This document shows positions 10,495 to 22,545 of a stretch of DNA of 64,000 nt, piece after piece. The notes under the pieces are model-generated. The model had not been told where the DNA came from. It saw only the letters and a program-made list of their open reading frames with translations, and did no database searches. Positions within the stretch are counted from its first letter, which is position 1; each line of letters opens with the position of its first letter. The DNA is from Dryocosmus kuriphilus (taxonomy: Eukaryota; Arthropoda; Insecta; Hymenoptera; Cynipidae), in assembly GCA_038277395.1 (NCBI GenBank), contig CM076192.1, positions 129,048,026 through 129,112,025 on the forward strand, given 5' to 3'. The position numbers and the translations under genes were made by a program.

Positions 10495-12033
10495 CCCATG
10501 TAGAAATTGAAATGGGGAGCTAGTCTGGTTACCGACCAGTTGGCCCCACTTAAAGTCAGGAGCTAGTCGGGACAACTGATACAGCCCACGGCCAGTAACG
10601 TCACGGTAGTTTAGTCGGGAGCTAGTCAGTTGATTCGACTCACCCTAGTCGGGGTCTAGTTAGGCGCTAGCCCGGTAACCCGGCATATCCTTGTTGGGGT
10701 CTAGTCGGGCGCTAGTACGAATCAAACAGCTGCTCCGAAGAAACTGGTCCAAAAACAGAATTTATCAGCTATATATATATATAATTATACACTTATATGT
10801 AATTAAGGATGATTTGTACGGTCTACCGGATTCGAGTAATTCGAATTGTGTCCGGCCATTTCCGATTTTTGAACGGTCTGCCGGAATTGAATCAATCCGG
10901 ATTCTATCCGGTCATGTCCGTGTTTTGGACTTCTACACAAAAAAAATTTTCCTAGTAGTAGGACTCGGAAGCGGAATATAGGGGAACGCCTATATCCAGC
11001 CTTTTCACCAACCAATGAAAAGGAGTAACACTCCTTGAACCGCAGCTCGAAGGAAGTGCCTACTCAGGGAAACGTGCCGCCTCTATAGACCCGGCGTTTC
11101 TCCATGCTTGCGGGAGCCCAGTCTATTTGCCATCTAGCGGAGCTTCCTGGTACTTCTCCCCTGCAAGCCCCTTGAACCCTGACTGGATAGATTCAAGTAA
11201 ATTGCAGACTTAGGAACTGAAAAATAAAACATCAAAAATAGTTGTAACTCAACAAGTAATTACAATTAAGAATAAGTTGGTAAGAATGCCATTTGTAAAA
11301 CAGAATGGTACAGAAAGATATTTTGTCGCTGGCATGCTCCACTGAACTAAAAAAATATATTCAATGATCTGTTTTTATGAATAATAATATGTTAAAACAA
11401 ACTTCTGTTTTACATTTTTGTATGCGTTACTGCACATTATTAAAATGACCTTATGATTTCTCGTGTAATAAAATCCAATATAAAAGAAATTCAGCTTCTT
11501 ATTTTAATGATTTCACTCGAGCTGATAGTCCTTAATTCAAATTTTCAATGCAAACTTGGATATATGCTTAAAATATTGGATTTTCTGAAATACAAAAGAA
11601 TCTAACTTCACAACAAGCCCACTTCATTTTCTGAAATTATTACAATTTGAAAATCGAAATTACTCTTTTTTTAAGTGAAAAATGGAGCTAAAATTTAAAT
11701 CAAGTCGCCGACCACTCCCCGACTAGAACCCGCCTAGGAATGTTGACAGAAAATAGCCGTGTATGGAGCTAATTATTTTTGAATAGCCCGACTTGTCCCC
11801 GACCAGCCCCCGATTAGGATTTTTGAACAAAAAACACCAACTAGCCACCGACCAGTTCCCGAGAAGAACCTACTTAGAAATGGTGACAGAAAATAGCGGC
11901 GCGTACGGAATTAATTCTTTTTAAATAGCCCGACCTGCCCCCGATTAGGATTTTTAAAACACAAAAAACACCGACTAGCCCCCGACTAGCACCCTAGTTG
12001 TAGTGGAGCCAAGTGGGGCTTTTTCTACACGGG
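10495..12033. mobile_element. 1.54-kb TA-target DNA transposon, non-autonomous
   Basis: Ends are CCCATGTAGAAA (10495) and, reversed, CCCGTGTAGAAA (to 12033), flanked by TA on each side. The other X copy has the uninterrupted sequence (CGTTAACTGTAGTTCG near 62765-62780), which proves the boundaries. Subterminal regions carry many copies of GCTAGTCGGG in opposite orientations at the two ends, likely transposase binding sites. No transposase ORF was seen. TA target use fits the Tc1/mariner superfamily or another TA-targeting group. Confidence 0.88.
11046..11158 (+). other. GC-rich foldable segment inside the TA transposon
   Basis: GAAGTGCC near 11052 can pair with GGTACTTC near 11149, and ATAGAC (11084) with GTCTAT (11120), giving nested stems with an alternative pairing of GGGAAACG and CGTTTCTCC. 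The segment contrasts with the AT-rich surroundings. It may be an RNA-like passenger or only chance pairing. Confidence 0.3.
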
Positions 12034-13601
12034 TAGTTCGAAAAACAGCAAAGTATATGTAAAATCGGGCTTGAAACCTGGATACAATACTTTCAAAAAT
12101 ATTGCGCCCGTTCAATGTCGTCTCAAATATAATTATATTTATCGTTGGCGAATTAAAACATCTCTTTCGTCACTGAGAATAAAGCAGTTGATGGCAGTAG
12201 AGATGTCGCAGTCGTCGTTGATCTCAACCATGGTTTATAAAATTGAGATGGGAACAAGTCCGCCCTGAATGTTTCAATTTAAATTGGCATTGCAGGTTGA
12301 AATGAAAACTAATGCGGAACTTGATACAAATGTAAAGTTTCCAAAACTTTATAACATTTGTCAAAAATAAATTACATGCTTATTTGCAGGATATCCATTC
12401 ACACAGTAAAATTTCGGGACGAAAGAATGGTTTCGAACTGATTTCAACTAATTTTTAAAAAAAAGTAACCTTTTCAGTAAAAAAAAAAGTCAAAATATCA
12501 AAGAAATAATATTTTTAATAAATGAACGATTAATTTATTATTATATTTTTTATGCATTTTTTAAAAATTAATACAATTATATCAATTTTTTTTTATATTT
12601 ATATTTTAAATCAAATTTCTTTAAAACACCTTTTTAAACTCTCAATATTTTTAGGTTAGTACTTTTTACTTTAAAGCAAATGATCCGCGTCTTAGTGAGA
12701 TAATTTTTATTAAGCATTTATTAATTAATTTTTTATATAATTTTAAATAAACGGTATTTTAATATTAATTATAATTTTTTTCTGTGTTTATTATAATGCA
12801 ATTTTTGAATTAAAAATACTAGAAAATTGAACAATGTAAACTTAAATTTTTATCATAATGAAATTAATAAATATTAGTTTTATCTTATTTACATAAACTT
12901 TTGTATTTACCTTTAGTTTTAAAACTTAGTTATCATATACAATAATTATGAATGTAAACGTTATTTTTTGCAATTTCCGAAATGTATACAATTCAATAAT
13001 TTATCATAAATAAAAATTATTATTTAATTTTGATGAAAAATTTCTTTTAAAAAAAAACTTCAGGAACATAAAAATTTTTGAATTTAAATGTTTGCAGTAA
13101 ATGAAAAGATTATTCGAGATGGTAATATTTTTATTTATTATTAGACGATTTTTAATTTTGTTTATGCATTTTAGTGAAATTTAAATTAATAATGAAATAA
13201 TTTTCAATAAAAATTCAATAGTCAAATTTTTACGTATTCTTTTCAAATTAATATCTAGTTTAATATTAACTATTGTAATGGACTAAAAATGGATTTTTTA
13301 ATATTCATTTATTTATTTATACTCTCTCCCTTTTACGGGTTTGAGAGTCTTCACACAATCATTACATATGTTTACAATCCAATTCCTTAAACTATATTCT
13401 CCCTTATCGTTCTCTTACACTATTACATAGATATTTTCTTAACCTATTCTTAAATTTATTCTTAAATTTAAGCGCTTGCGACCGAGACCAGGACTTCCGT
13501 TTCCTCTTACCTTTGCCAATCTACACTTGGCAATTACTTTTACGGTTCTACTTTATATTTTTAGTATCTTTAAACTAGATCATGCGACCTTTTCTTTCTC
13601 T

Positions 13602-16600
13602 TCACTTTTCCAGCTTCTTCATCCATCCCTCCCCCTGTCCATTCCCATTCAAAATCTCTTCCACTCTCTCTTCCACACTCTTCCCTTCTCCTTCGTCTCC
13701 TGTACATCTCTCTAACACATGCACCCATGTTTCCTGTTCATACCCACATACTCTACAACTATTCTCCTCTTCATTCATCCAGTACCTACACTCTCTTACA
13801 CCCTCTCCCATTCTAAATCTTATCACTCTGTTCCATTTACTCTCTTTCTTTATCCTTCCCAGATACTCTGGCTCTCCTACCCACTTGACCATCCTGTACC
13901 AACTGTTGTACCTCGACTCCAAGATTTTTCTCCATCTTTCCTCACCTTGTCTAGACAGAATCTCTTCCTCTATTCCTTGCCATTCTCTACTCTCCACATT
14001 CATACTCCATTCTCTCCTCCTTGCGTACCTTTCTTCTTCCCATTTCGACCGTCCCATATTCCCCCTTCTTTCTTTGTCTTCTATCTCCCTTAGACACGCT
14101 TGTGCTACCTTACTTCCTTACCCCCTCCTTAGCTTTTCCTCAAAATTCCATGCCCTTTTTAGTTGCCTTACCGCCATTTTTTTTCTGCCTAACTCTTCCC
14201 TCAGCATATACCCTGGACAGCTCCATCCTAACCCCATGACCCATCTCAGGAATCTCTCCTGCATGCTTTCTACTCTCTTATATTCCTTCCATCCCCATAT
14301 TTCCGTTCCATAACTTACCACTGACCACACTAACACATCAAACATCCACACTCTCCTTCTCCAATCATCCCTGAACCTCCTCTTTCCTATGCCCCACACT
14401 TGGCCCATTAATTTGCTTCCACTTTCCAATCTCTTTCTCACCTGCAGTTCGTTTCCTCCTCCTGTTTCGAACCAAAAGCCTAGGTAACAAAACTCTTCTA
14501 CCATTTCCACCACCTTGCCATTCATCTCCATTCATACTCTATTTTACACTTTCTCTTTCTAAAACACATCACCTTCGTTTTATTCACATTCACCGTTAAA
14601 TATTTTTCTCTTACATACTCTTCAAATATTCTCATCATTAAACTCATCTCTCTTTCATCATCTGCTACTAACACTATATCGTCGGCGTATGCTAGCGAAT
14701 ATAGCTTGCCATTTCCCAGTTTCGTTCCCCCTTTCCCTTTCCTCGTCAATTTTTTCTCCAAATCTGCCAAAAGAATACTGAACAGTAGCGGGCTCAGCGG
14801 ACATCCCTGCCTCAAACCCCTTCCCGTCCAAAACTCCTCTCCTTTCTTTTTTCCTTTTCTTACCTTCATCCTAGTTTCTACAAATATTTCTTTTATCCCC
14901 TCTACCAGACTTTCTTCTATTCCGCTTCCTTTCAAAGCCTTCCAAAGCACCCTTCTATTGACCGAGTCAAACGCTGCTTTCAAGTCTACAAATATTGCGA
15001 CCAGTTTCCCTTTCTTCTGACCTAGGTTCCTATTAACTAAATAGTTGAGCACGTATATATTGTCTGCTGTTCCCATCCCCTTCCTGAAACCTGTTTGATT
15101 GTGTGATATACTGTCTTTCTCTTCGATCTGTCTTTCCAATCTTTTCCTGATCACCTCTGTATAAACTTTGTATCCTACAGACATGAGTGTGATACCTCTA
15201 TAATCCTGCACATTTTTTCCTTCTCCTTTCTTACTCAGTGGCACTACCAGCCCTGTCCTCCACTCTTCCGGCCATCCTTCTCCTTTCCATACCTTATTAC
15301 AGATCCTCCACATCTCTTCTCTCACCCTTTCCCCACCATATTTCAATGCTTCATTCTCTATGCCGTCCTCCCCTGTTGCCTTATTTCCTTTTAACTTTGC
15401 GATTGCTTCATTTATCTCCTCTCTACTTATCACGTTTACTCCGTCCTCTTCCCCTGCAGCTACCTTCCTCCCTTCTCCACGCACCCTATTCCTCACACCT
15501 CCTAGCAATCCCTTAAAGTATTCTGTCCACTCTTTCATCCCTATTTCCTCGTTTATACCTCTTCTTCCTCCCCTTTCCCTATTTATCACTTCCCATTCCC
15601 TCCCTTCCTTTACCGCTTTCTCCACCTCTTTTACGTACCTTTCTTTCTCCTTTTGCTTCTTTTCGCTCAACATTCTCTCATGCTCTCTTTTCCTCCTATT
15701 GTACTCTTCTTTCTCCATTTCCCCACTCCTCCATTTTCTCACACATTCTTTCATATTCACTTTACTCACTCTGCATTCTTCATCGCGCCACCCTCTCTTA
15801 CCGGTTTCTGCTTCGTTTAGGGGTCTCACCTCGTCCCTAATCTTTTCGACAGCCTCTTTAAGTTTTTCTATCATCTTATCTATTCCTTCTTCTTCCATTT
15901 CTCCCCAATCCTCGTTTTCCATTTTTTCTGTGAATTCCCTTAACTTATCCTGCCCCCATCTCCCCATTTTCAATTTCATTTCCCCAGCTTCTCTTTTATT
16001 CCCTCTTTCGCGCTTTGATCCTCCCCCTCTTAATGTTGCTATCACTGGGAAGTGTTCGGACTCTATCTCCTTCCCTACTTCCATTCTAACCGTCAACTTC
16101 CTAATTCTTTCTTCTGCTAGAATGTAATCGATTACCGTGTCTCCCTTACCTGTAAACGTATATTCTCCCTTTTCATCCCCTCTTGTATTGCCATTACATA
16201 TGAACCATCCGGCCTCTCCTATCAAGTTTAGTAGCATTTTCTCCTCACGGTCTGCTTCCCTGTGCCTCGAATTTCTCATAAATAACTCATTTCCTTCATC
16301 CCACGTCTCTCCCCCTTGTTCTCCAGTCCAATCATTCAGGTCCCCTCCAATTAACACCAAATCCCCTCTTTATTCTCTGTCCATCTTCTTATTACATTCC
16401 ATCCTTCTTCCTCTCCTCTTCTCCTATATACGCATACAATGGTAACTCTTACTTTTCCCACTCTTATTTTTCGCACCATTGTTCCCTCTTTTTCTTCCGC
16501 ATTGTCACGTTCTTCCTCCTCTACTACCAATTCCTTTCTTACACCTGACACCATTCCGCCCATTCCTCTCCTTTCACTTTTTCGTTTCTTGCTCCTTGCA

Positions 16601-16800
16601 TCTCCCATACATATCCTCTCGGTAACCTTCTTTTAATACCTTTCCAGTCCTTTTTATCCATCCATGTTTCACTCATCATTATCACATCCCACTTTTGCAC
16701 TTCTTCCCAGAATCCTGTATCTTTGTCCTTTAACCCTGACACATTCCAAAATGCTACCTGTACTTCTCTCTTTTTGTCTTTTCCTACATTATTCCTTCCC
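13602..16800 (-). pseudogene. LINE A ORF2: endonuclease-reverse transcriptase with frameshifts
   Basis: The frame is open from the ORF1 end. The endonuclease starts VAFWNVSGLKD (about 16755), with SETWMD, GGDLNDWTG (about 16340) and SEHFPV (SDH-type motif). The RT has DYRGITLM, NQTGFRKG, FVDLKAAFDS (motif A), RQGCPLSPLLF and YADDIVLV (about 14675-14700). The C-terminus has CRVCGYEQETWVHVLERC, a CCHC knuckle (about 13690-13745). Frameshifts occur near 16590, 16365 and 14530, and an in-frame TAA at 14118-14120. All motifs survive, so the insertion is fairly young. Confidence 0.88.
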
Positions 16801-16801
16801 T

Positions 16802-18154
16802 TTAGTTCCCCTTTCCGTGTGTAAACCCCCCGGCCGCCCCAGTGCCCTCATTATTTAAATCGTTTCTTCCCCCCTCCTCCGTCATTTTTCTGCCTTCCTT
16901 CAATTCTTCAGCTTTCTCATCCCATATCCACACCTCTCCATTTACCCACATCCTATCTTTCCCAGTCCTTACCCTGGCTCCTTTTTTCCTCTCAACCCAT
17001 GCCCTTTGTTCTATTTGCCACCTCCTTTTTCTCTCCTTCCATGTCAAGTCTTCTTCGATTCTTTCCCTTCTTCCCCTCAATCTTTTTTTCTCCTGCATTA
17101 TTTTCTTCTTCTCCTCCTCATTTCCTATTTTTACTAGAAACATTCCTTCTTTTCCTTCCTTCGCCCCACCTATTCTCTTAACTCCTTCTATCTTTACCTC
17201 TATTCCAATATCTCTCATTAGGTTTTTTATTTCCGCTTCCCCTGTTTCACTCTCCACTTTTAAACCCTTAACTATGATGTTATTTTTCCTCTTTGCCCTT
17301 TCTTCCCCTTCCATTTTTCTTTCAATCTCACTCAATCTCGTATTCAATGTTTCATTCACATTTCGCATGCTCTCATCACTCCCTTTTATTACTTCCATTC
17401 TCTCTGTTTCCTTCTCTATATGCTTGTTCCTGATTTCTAATTTGCTTACCCGTTCTTCCAACTGTTTTATCTCGTTTTTCCTATGCTCGTCAACCTCTCT
17501 CTGTCTGTTCTCTATACTCTCTAATTTCTCCCATACCTTGTCTTTCTCCTCTATCCATAGTTTATCCCACTGTTCCCACTTTTCTCTTACTTCTCTCACT
17601 TCCCTCCTTACGTCTCTCACTTCCCCCCTTACGTCATTTCCCTGCCTGCTCATGTCATCAAGTCTCCGCCTTGTTTCCTCTCTAAACCCTTTTATGAGGG
17701 CTTCCAATTTTTCAAACATCTCCCCCTCCCCCCTATCTCTTTCTGGAGTTTTCCGTTTTATCCTAACTTTCCTGTTATCCTTGTCTCTCTCTAGCTCATC
17801 ATCCACTTCTTCTCTTTTTCTTTTTTCCTCTCCCTCACTGCTGGTCGTGCTCACCTTTTTTCGCCATTCATCTAGGCTGCTGTTTGAGTCCGCGCTGCCC
17901 AGCCTGTTAAGGCGCTGTAAGTTGGAGGGTCTCCCCCGTCTTATAGCCGTCCCTGGTTCCTTTCTAGCTTGCATCCCCTCTCTGTCCGGCGTTACAGACC
18001 CTTCCTCACCGCTGCTGTCGCTGCGCTCCACGTCATTTTTCCCCCCACTAGCCACGCTTTCCTTCTCATCGACTGTTACTTCACGGCGTTCTGTGCGTTT
18101 GTCCGGTAACTGTTGCCCTCTGGCGTCAGTTCTCGGACTTCTCACCGTCGGCAT
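16802..18154 (-). CDS. LINE A ORF1 (L1-ORF1p-like RNA-binding protein)
   Basis: 450 residues without interruption. The N-terminal 110 are acidic and disordered. About residues 145-285 are Arg/Glu/Lys-rich heptads typical of a coiled coil (trimer in L1). This is followed by RKNNIIVKGLK and an RRM-like plus C-terminal domain with EEDLTWKERKRR and a W-V-N-G-x-V-W-I-W block. The order matches the L1 ORF1p family (transposase_22). The protein would coat element RNA in the ribonucleoprotein. The start Met at 18154 gives the whole domain set. ORF2 begins within a few dozen bases of the stop. Confidence 0.85.
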   Translation of the reverse strand: MPTVRSPRTDARGQQLPDKRTERREVTVDEKESVASGGKNDVERSDSSGEEGSVTPDREGMQARKEPGTAIRRGRPSNLQRLNRLGSADSNSSLDEWRKKVSTTSSEGEEKRKREEVDDELERDKDNRKVRIKRKTPERDRGEGEMFEKLEALIKGFREETRRRLDDMSRQGNDVRGEVRDVRREVREVREKWEQWDKLWIEEKDKVWEKLESIENRQREVDEHRKNEIKQLEERVSKLEIRNKHIEKETERMEVIKGSDESMRNVNETLNTRLSEIERKMEGEERAKRKNNIIVKGLKVESETGEAEIKNLMRDIGIEVKIEGVKRIGGAKEGKEGMFLVKIGNEEEKKKIMQEKKRLRGRRERIEEDLTWKERKRRWQIEQRAWVERKKGARVRTGKDRMWVNGEVWIWDEKAEELKEGRKMTEEGGRNDLNNEGTGAAGGFTHGKGN

Positions 18155-18483
18155 CCTACCTTACACTGTGCTTCGTAACGTTCCCCGCCTTGCACTCTTT
18201 CCGCTCACCCTACCTCCAACCCCCTTTCCCAGCAACTATTTCCAACACACCTAACCCCAACTATTCACACACTCTCTCCAATTTCCACTTGACACTGCTT
18301 ACCTTCACCCTTAACACCTTTGCCTTCACTCACCCTTCTTCCACCACTCCTGATCCCCACACTCACTACCCTTTGTGCCTCCACACACGCTTATCTCCTT
18401 CACCAAAGCCAAAAAAACAGCACCCGACACAAAAGAGTTGTCTCGCGTTCGGTACCGGAAACGGAAGTCGGATTTTTTAATAT

Positions 18484-19365
18484 AATTTTTCTTTAAACAA
18501 TTTTTATTAATAAATATATTAAAAACTCTGAAATTAATATTTTGTTATAATGAAATCGTATATAAATTTAATTTATATACCAGTTCATTACTAACTATTG
18601 TAGTTTGAAAAAAAACCAAAATCTGCCCAATTAATTTATAATAAAGGAACTGGTATCATGAAAAAGAATTTTTCTCTTCAAAATGTATTTCAGATTCATA
18701 GAAAATCTTAAATAATTGGAAGTATGTGATATAAACTTACAAAAATATAAAAGGTTCAATTTTTCGTGGAAAAAACTGCAAAAGTGTTTTTAAGGATGGT
18801 GAAAGTCATTATTTTATAATTTTTTTTCGAAATGTAGTTGAGATGCGTTAAAAAATATTCTTTAATTCCGAAATTTTACTGTGGGAGGAGACATCCTACC
18901 GTTAAACCTGTAATATGTTTTTGATAAATGACATTAGAATTAAAATAAATTCATTTAGTTCATTTCATTTATACAATTTCTCAATTAAAATATATTAAAT
19001 CGAAAGCGAGCCAATGAAAGTATATACAATCTATTTAATTTACTTAATTTCTTTCTAAAGCATTTCAATTAATTCTTCAGAAATATATATTTTTCATTCT
19101 TGCAACAACTTTAGTAAAGTTATCTTATTGCCCATAAATAGCCTTTTGGAGGCACGGATTTTCATAGTTTAAAAGCTTCTTTTCTTAAGAAGATAATAAT
19201 TTAGTAGTTACTTTTTTATATTTTCTAATAATTATACATTTGTCGAACATAATTTACATCTTTTATAAATAATAGTAGCTTTTTACTGTGCATTATTATT
19301 TGAAGCAAGTCAATTTGTTTGAAATAATTTCAGAATTATATTATTTCAAACTGAAGCTTTCAGTA
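18484..19365 (-). repeat. X-R-Y repeat, copy 1, R2-Y part
   Basis: This is the continuation of the first repeat beyond LINE A. R2 (about 18838-18920) is the inverse of R1. Y (to 19365) reappears in reverse at 52796-53203 with CTTCAGAAATATATATTTTTC and TTCTTGCAACAACTTTAGTA landmarks. No coding potential. Confidence 0.7.
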
Positions 19366-21529
19366 TATATGTCTGTATGCATGTGTATATATATACACGA
19401 GGGAAAATCGATACGCGCAACCCAGGACCCGAAAGAAGGGAGAATAGCGGGACCAAGCCGGGCTGGTAGCGGACTTCCTCAAACCGCGAGAACCGTGACA
19501 CACTATTCAGAGAACTAGGCAACCCTCCGTTTGACTTGACACCTCTACTCTCACCGCTGGGGAAGCGTTGTCTTTGGCGTCTCGAATCCATCACAAGCTG
19601 GAAACTCTATGAGCGAAAGGGAGCATCCAGAAGCTACAAGTAAGAATGAAACAAAAACTATCTCAATCCTTCATATATTGTTGAGCTCCGTTTAAACTAA
19701 CTTTTGGTGGCAATCCTCCCTCAGATTTGTAGATCTTGACTCGCAATTCTGTGACAGCGAAGTTCGCTTTCAACCAGGCACCGTTCTAGAGATCGAGAAC
19801 GGGCCTCTCTTTCCAACGAAAAATGTGAGTGGAAATCGACATCCTCTGAGGAGGAATAGGAGAGAAATATCAATCAACCACAGAATTGTGACAACTGCGA
19901 ACCATTTGAGTTTTGAATCGGGCATATGTCCTGGAGACAGCGGAACTGAAGACTAAAGGTATCAAGATTCATAAAAATATTGGACTGAGATTATTTCCGT
20001 CACGGGAACTAACATCTGCAAAATCTAAGGTGAAATCCAAGCGCAGCGTGAGTTTGCAAAGGTGAACTTCCGTCTAATCTGGCCAAAACCTAGTAGATTT
20101 AAAATCCATAAATTTAAGGCAGACAGGTAATTTTCATTGAATTTTGATTTTTCGTTAGGAAATCAAAATGGCGTTTTGTGCCACGCATAGCACCTAGCGT
20201 GGACAAAACGAAATTTAGGTTAAAGTGAGCTAAGAAAGGGTAATTTCTTTGTCGTTAAAAATTATTACTCTGGATGCCACCAGAATAAAGTATGAAAGCA
20301 CACCTAAAACAAAGCTGGCCTAAAGTAGGACAGCGATAAGCAATTAATATATGTGTAGGGTCGCATAGGTTCCTCACTATTCGTACGTGAACTCATTTTG
20401 CGCCATTGAGCTCCACAATCTAGTCCGCTTCGAGGATTATTAATGTCGAGAAAACAAGTATGAATCGTTCACGAGTCTCCTGCCCTCTTCGACCCCAGGT
20501 CCAGAAATGACTTTATCTCTAAAGATTTTCTCATTAAGAACTACCTTTCATTTAAAAATCTCTATGCAAAGAAAAGCATCCTTATACACGATTTACGGAA
20601 ACGAACCCGTCCTCATTCCAAGGGTTTCCATGCTAGTAAAGTTTCATGAAAAAATTGTAAGGGCTAATTTTAACGCGCTGCCAACAATAGATCCACTCTT
20701 TCTTATTGGGCTCGATCTGTTGGATAGAACACAGTAACGCAAATTCAGTAACTCTTCTCAAAATTCATCAAGAATTTTGAGAGCGCTGAAAGTGCAACAA
20801 ATAAACCCAAAAATTAAAATTAAAAATTGCATGAAATAACAATCCACTTACTCAAGTTTGAGATCTCTCTGGATCTGCGGTCGTGTCGGCTGGCGAAAAA
20901 CGACGTCAAAAGATAAGAGATATACTGAAAGCTGAAAGCTCGATTCATACGGCCTTCGGCCGTTAACTTCAGGTCCCTGGTAAATCTGTCAATTCTCATC
21001 GAGTTGGGCATACTACTTTTCACAACGAGTGTATAGAAAATTCGATATTTGGCGTATGAAGAGCATCAGCGAAAATGCGAAACGATACCTGTTTTTATAA
21101 AATAAGATAGTCCACCAGTGGGGTGCCCTGCTCACCGAAAATTTCGTCTCTGATTTTTGACCTAGATGTCATTTTAAATGTGTAAATTGGTTTCAACGTA
21201 GCTACGAACAAGAGGAAGCGCGGGAATCGTATATCGATATAAACGATATGCTACGATTTGACACGAAAACATCGGAAGATTTGTTCCTCACTCATTTGGG
21301 TTGAGAATATAACCCGAAGATTGTTTCCTCACTCGACGTGAAATCGGCCAAAATCGCCATGCTCTGAAGAAGTATAAAATCGAATTTTCGATACTCGAGT
21401 TGTGAAAAAATATTTATATGCATGATGTAAATTACATTTCTGAATGAGATTCCAATTTTTGTTTCATATTCTCATTTTAAAATGTGCTCATAATTTAAAA
21501 ACAACTAATAAGAGCAAAAAAAAACAAAT
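19366..21529. other. Unassigned moderately GC-rich stretch
   Basis: No domain could be supported. A 77-codon frame at 20507-20737 (LIPRVSMLVKFH..FLIGLDLLDR) vaguely resembles the end of a retropepsin domain, which would make this the relic of an LTR element, but there are no LTRs or RT. Short repeats of TTCCTCACTC occur at 20371, 21274 and 21322. Confidence 0.35.
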
Positions 21530-21880
21530 ACTGTCTATAAAAGTTAACGAAAAAGAAAATTCCCGAAAATAAATTTCACGAATTATAAAGTTTCCGAATC
21601 TTAAAATAACGACGAAATTTTTTATTACCGAAAAATAAAGATCTCGCACTATGCAAATAACATATTTAAAAATATCCGAATTGAAATTGAGAGAATTATA
21701 AAATTTGCGAATTATAATATTAAAGAATTATAAAATTCACGAATTATTAGTTTCCCCTAAGTTTTCCAATTCTTCAAATTTTAAATTGTCGAAGTTTAAA
21801 ATTGAAGATAATAAGTATTGAATTAAAGAATAAAAGTTTAAGTTATTTATTAATTAAATCTAAAATAATATTAATTATAG
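21530..21880 (-). repeat. One inverted unit of the 370-bp satellite
   Basis: Phrases such as GAATTATAAAATTTGCGAATT and TCCGAAT..AAATAACGACGAAA are the reverse complement of the array at 27380-28890. The second DIRS element therefore sits between oppositely oriented satellite units. Confidence 0.7.
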
Positions 21881-22195
21881 AATATAAATGATTAATTATA
21901 AATTAATAAAGCAGGCCTGCGAATTTTATAGTAAGGTCCACCATTCATTATGTTAGTCTTTCAGGAGGTGGAGATGGAGCCTAAAATTCCAAAAATATAC
22001 ACCGTTTTCTACCTCAAAGCGAGGAAGACGATTATTTCGGGTCTTGCCAAAGGCTTGACCTTTCGGAGATTACCTACCGTTTCCTTTCGTGTATTTTCCC
22101 TCTCTAATGCCCCAAAGTTTGTGACGACCGGCTAGCACGGTCAGCTTACAGATCCGTTCTTCAGTACATCTCCGAAAAGACCAGCAAGGCCTTAC

Positions 22196-22312
22196 TCAGG
22201 TCAAACCTTTGGCAAGACCCGAAATAATCATTTTCCTCCCTTCGGGGTAGAAAACGGTGTATATTTCAGGTCTGTGTCTTCGGCTTGACCTTTCGAAGAG
22301 GTGCTTGGAATC
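22196..22312. repeat. DIRS internal complementary region
   Basis: GGTAGAAAACGGTGTATATT is complementary to the left terminus at 21988-22012, and CCAAAGGCTTGACC-like sequence to 22050. The following CAGGTCTGTGTCTTCGGCTT matches the right terminus read inward. In DIRS elements this region templates the circle junction. Confidence 0.8.
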
Positions 22313-22545
22313 TGCCGGATCACAACATGTAGCGTAATGTGATCTGAAAATCTACATTGGAAAGGAAAAGGGACACTCAAGTTGAAAAAATTAAAAAATT
22401 AAACTTTATTACCAAAATCCAATCATTTTCATCTTATTAACTCAGCTTTCTTTTACATAGCTTTCAATCAGCGTTCTTACGTATCAAAAGTACAAAATAC
22501 TTATTACTAGAATACAAATAAGCAACTTATACCTGACAATTTTCG

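Larger units (their letters stand above)
9145..13290 (+). repeat. X-R-Y repeat, copy 1, X-R1 and interior part
   Basis: This stretch is homologous, in reverse orientation, to 62150-63990. Shared landmarks include the protein remnant at 9505-9949, GATAAAATTGACATGGGTTC (10349-10368), GTTCGAAAAACAG at 12036 and R1, CACACAGTAAAATTTCGGG (about 12400-12418). The interior 13080-13290 matches 59845-60230 in reverse. A 1.54-kb transposon interrupts it at 10495-12033 and LINE A at 13305. Identity by eye is roughly four bases in five. It may be one very large old transposon or a segmental duplication. Confidence 0.75.
13305..18469 (-). mobile_element. LINE A: near full-length non-LTR retrotransposon
   Basis: A 5.17-kb insertion is flanked by a 14-bp duplication, GGATTTTTTAATAT, at 13291-13304 and 18470-18483. 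On the minus strand it has a 5' UTR (18469-18155), ORF1, ORF2, and a 3' tail ending in TAAATAAATAAATGA next to the target site. The two-ORF plan (coiled-coil RNA-binding ORF1, endonuclease-RT ORF2) and lack of LTRs fit an APE-type LINE. The coding strand is strongly purine-rich, so long spurious Ser/Pro-rich frames appear antisense. Confidence 0.93.

Noticed and set aside
16842..18254. 470-codon Ser/Phe/Leu-rich frame antisense to LINE A ORF1, and similar frames at 13582-14313 and 15360-16127
   Set aside because: They are shadows of the purine-rich LINE coding strand, low complexity and without domains. The minus strand carries the recognisable ORF1 and ORF2.
19346..19594. 82-codon minus frame
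   Set aside because: No domain, biased Arg/Ser composition and partly in the TA-rich tract. Likely chance.
20507..20737. Possible retropepsin fragment
   Set aside because: Only a weak resemblance around FLIGLDLL. No catalytic D-T/S-G, no RT or LTR nearby. Left as unassigned.
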